DNA of 64,000 bases, from assembly GCF_003096355.1 (NCBI RefSeq), contig NZ_QEKI01000015.1:62001-126000 (forward strand), read 5' to 3'. Under the pieces are notes generated by a model. The model worked only from the letters and a program-made list of their open reading frames with translations, was not told the DNA's origin and made no database searches. The DNA comes from Pontibacter virosus. Lineage in GTDB: Bacteria > Bacteroidota > Bacteroidia > Cytophagales > Hymenobacteraceae. The translations under genes and the position numbers were made by a program. Below, piece by piece: positions 62,189-64,000 of this stretch. Within the stretch, counting starts at the first letter, position 1, and every line of letters begins with the position of its first letter.

Positions 62189-63061
62189 TCACCCCTGTTT
62201 CCCTCTCATCTGCTTTTCCATGGCGTCCCACATTTCCTGCGGAATCTGGTCGAAGGCATTGAACTCGCCGGCACCGTACAGCCATTCGCCACCGTCTATC
62301 GTTACAACTTCCCCGTTCACAAAGGCAGCGTAATCCGATACCAGGTAGGCTGCCAGGTTAGCCAGTTCCTGGTGCTCGCCGAAACGTCCGACAGGTATAC
62401 GCTTTACCGGATCGAGTTTGTCCGCCAATTGTTTCGGGAACAGACGGGTCCAGGCACCTTCGGTTGGGAAAGGTCCGGGAGCGATGGCATTGGAGCGGAT
62501 ACCATACTTGGCCCATTCAGAAGCCAGGGAACGGGTCATGGCCAGCACACCGGCTTTGGCGCAGGCTGAAGGCACTACGTAGCCGGAACCGGTCCAGGCG
62601 TAGGTGGTGACGATGTTGAGGATATTTGCTTCCTGTTTCTGCTCGATCCAGTGTTTGCCTAGCGCAAGTGTACAGTTGTAGCTGCCCTTGAGCACGATGT
62701 CGGTGATCACATCAAAGGCTTTGTGGCTGAGGCGCTCCGTGGGGCTCACAAAGTTACCGGCCGCATTATTGACCAGTACATCCACCCTGCCGAACTTGTC
62801 GAGCGTGGCCTTTAGCATGGCCTCTATTTCATTGTATTTGCGCACATCACAGGCTACCGGCAACACCTGTCCGCCGGTTTCCTGCATGAGTTCTTCGGCG
62901 GCTTTTTCGAGCACGTCCTGCTTGCGGCTGCAGATCACGGCGTTGGCACCGAGCTCCAGAAAATACTTCGTCATGGAGCGGCCCAGGCCGGTTCCGCCAC
63001 CAGTTACCACAATAGTTTTGCCTTTCAGGGCGTCTTCTTTTAGCATTGGTTCTGCCTTCAT
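62189..63061 (-). CDS. SDR oxidoreductase, 2,4-dienoyl-CoA reductase-like (DECR type)
   Basis: A 290-residue SDR. The cofactor loop is VVTGGGTGLGRSMTKYFLEL, and NNAAGNFVSPTERLS matches the dienoyl-CoA reductase group. The usual YxxxK is replaced: TTYAWTGSGYVVPSACAKAG has the Tyr earlier and Ser at the canonical place, exactly as in mitochondrial DECR1. NAIAPGPFPTEGAWTRL follows. It likely removes double bonds during unsaturated fatty acid beta-oxidation. Confidence 0.85.
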   Translation of the reverse strand: MKAEPMLKEDALKGKTIVVTGGGTGLGRSMTKYFLELGANAVICSRKQDVLEKAAEELMQETGGQVLPVACDVRKYNEIEAMLKATLDKFGRVDVLVNNAAGNFVSPTERLSHKAFDVITDIVLKGSYNCTLALGKHWIEQKQEANILNIVTTYAWTGSGYVVPSACAKAGVLAMTRSLASEWAKYGIRSNAIAPGPFPTEGAWTRLFPKQLADKLDPVKRIPVGRFGEHQELANLAAYLVSDYAAFVNGEVVTIDGGEWLYGAGEFNAFDQIPQEMWDAMEKQMRGKQG

Positions 63062-63184
63062 CGTCTTATTTTGTTTGTTTTAAAAAGCTAACGTATAAAT
63101 GTCAGGGCTGACTAGCTAAAGATAAGAACCTAAGGCGAGAATTAGAGTAAAAGAAGCATTCTTTTGGTGAAGCAATTTAAAACT

Positions 63185-63589
63185 ATGGACCTTAAAACAA
63201 TTGAATCAGAACTGAAGGAGGCGACGGATGGACTGCTTATGATGAGCGAAACAGACGCCCCTTTTGAATTCTACCATGCCGAAAACTTCCGGAACGAAAA
63301 ACTGGACGAAGAGACCGTACTGAAACTAGCAGCAATGCCAGCCGACTATCCTTTTGAGGAGATGGAGCTTGGGTATTTTTTCAGAAATATGACCAAGTCC
63401 AGACCGGAATCGGGTGATGAAGATGGGCAGCAGGTCGGGCGCTTCCAAAACCTGGAGAAAAAGCTGCACGAGCTCCTGCAGAACGTGAAGGTATACCGCG
63501 TCGGCGAAACCCAGAAACTGGTACTCATACTGGGCCGAACTCCCGACGGCGAGATTGCCGGCCTTAAAACGATGGTGGTCGAAACCTGA
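63185..63589 (+). CDS. nuiA: NuiA-like nuclease inhibitor
   Basis: A 134-residue cytoplasmic protein of the nuclease A inhibitor family (cyanobacterial NuiA is 135 residues). EATDGLLMMSETDAPFEFYH holds the acidic contact region, VKVYRVGETQKLVLILGRTP and GEIAGLKTMVVET end the protein; NuiA also ends in a Thr that reaches the metal in NucA's active site. The ATG at 63185 is chosen because it gives the family start. It converges with a NucA-family nuclease gene 62 bp away, its probable target. Confidence 0.9.
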   Translation: MDLKTIESELKEATDGLLMMSETDAPFEFYHAENFRNEKLDEETVLKLAAMPADYPFEEMELGYFFRNMTKSRPESGDEDGQQVGRFQNLEKKLHELLQNVKVYRVGETQKLVLILGRTPDGEIAGLKTMVVET

Positions 63590-63597
63590 TCAAAATT

Positions 63598-63631
63598 AAA
63601 AATCCCCGACTGCAGCAGCCGGGGATTTTTT
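63598..63631. terminator. Terminator between NuiA-like and NucA-like genes
   Basis: AAAAATCCCC pairs with GGGGATTTTTT around a short loop containing a GC/GC inner pair. The stem suits both converging genes. Confidence 0.9.
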
Positions 63632-63650
63632 ATAGCAAGTCAGCTATACC

Positions 63651-64000
63651 TTAGGAAGTCGGCCCAGAGTCGACACGGGCCTCTATAACACTTTGCACCG
63701 CATCTGGCACATTGGAAAGGATGTTGTAGCCTGTCTTGGTCTCGATCGCATCTACAGTTGTGCGGTAATTTCCCCAGGTGTTGCTGACGTTGTTGGAGTT
63801 TGGTGTGTCGATCGCGATAACGCGTGTGCTGCTTGTCACGCGTGCAACGTCATTTGCACCCAGTGGCAGCACCACAATTACCTTCCAGATACGATTCGGC
63901 ACCGTTACCTTTCCATTTGCCAGCGTTTCCTTATACCCGTTGCTGCCAGATCCACCTTTGCCATACTGGCCCATGATGATGTACAGTTCATTTCCCTGGC
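63651..64000 (-). CDS. DNA/RNA non-specific endonuclease, NucA family (C-terminal part)
   Basis: The C-terminal ~115 residues of a nuclease of the NucA/Serratia family, cut by the window edge. QGNELYIIMGQYGKGG, GKVTVPNRIWKVIVVLPLG, STRVIAIDTPNSNNVSNTW and TGYNILSNVPDAVQSVIEAR match the NucA C-terminus along its length. The catalytic DRGH motif lies beyond the right edge. NucA-type enzymes are secreted and degrade DNA and RNA. It converges with a NuiA-like inhibitor. Confidence 0.88.
   Translation of the reverse strand, partial: QGNELYIIMGQYGKGGSGSNGYKETLANGKVTVPNRIWKVIVVLPLGANDVARVTSSTRVIAIDTPNSNNVSNTWGNYRTTVDAIETKTGYNILSNVPDAVQSVIEARVDSGPTS

Overview
The window is chromosomal DNA from a member of the Bacteroidota, most likely Cytophagales/Hymenobacteraceae and perhaps Pontibacter-like. 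That placement is inference. It rests on a SusC-like receptor, a fused CcoN-CcoO oxidase subunit, DUF3127, S46 peptidase and DUF892 families, TAnnTTTG promoter -7 elements and weak Shine-Dalgarno sequences. Genes lie on both strands in short operons. I see no rRNA, tRNA, prophage, transposase or CRISPR array.

Layout: 1-4005 holds the 5' part of alaS, a MerR regulator, dprA and a class IV aminotransferase. 4066-12727 holds an orphan SusC-like receptor, an oxidoreductase, an SDR, thyA, a DUF4136 lipoprotein, a CoA-transferase and a DUF1206 membrane protein. 13032-22413 is a signalling island with an NtrC-type regulator, two PAS histidine kinases and a 1320-residue hybrid kinase. 22537-28499 holds an M20 amidohydrolase, alanine racemase, an ion channel with a zinc ribbon, and DUF389 and DUF2254 membrane proteins.

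28611-41112 is a microaerobic respiration locus, all on the minus strand. It encodes cbb3 oxidase (CcoNO, Q, P), its assembly factors (CcoG, H, I, S, a SafE-type protein), stress proteins, an FNR-type regulator and an azurin-fold lipoprotein that has lost its copper ligands. FNR-like sites (WTGAY-N4-GTCAY, plus a second TGAT-N4-ATCA site 22 bp away in two places) precede ccoNO, ccoG and ccoI. A related site precedes nirK 20 kb away, which suggests one low-oxygen regulon.

41150-56240 holds cell-wall and peptide-turnover genes (L,D-transpeptidase, M1 aminopeptidase, a DPP11-like S46 peptidase), a convergent cyanophycinase/isoaspartyl peptidase pair, a DUF3127 protein with an SSB-like tail, PIN-PhoH and a 0.9 kb repeat island. 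56703-64000 holds a gluconokinase/6-phosphogluconate dehydrogenase fusion, a nirK-nirV-SCO nitrite reduction cluster, a dienoyl-CoA-reductase-like SDR, and a NuiA-like nuclease inhibitor facing a NucA-like nuclease.

Two window-wide patterns stand out. GGTATA/TATACC, mostly as AGGTATA/TATACCT, occurs about 150 times in genes and spacers alike, far above chance. Families of intergenic palindromic repeats also recur.
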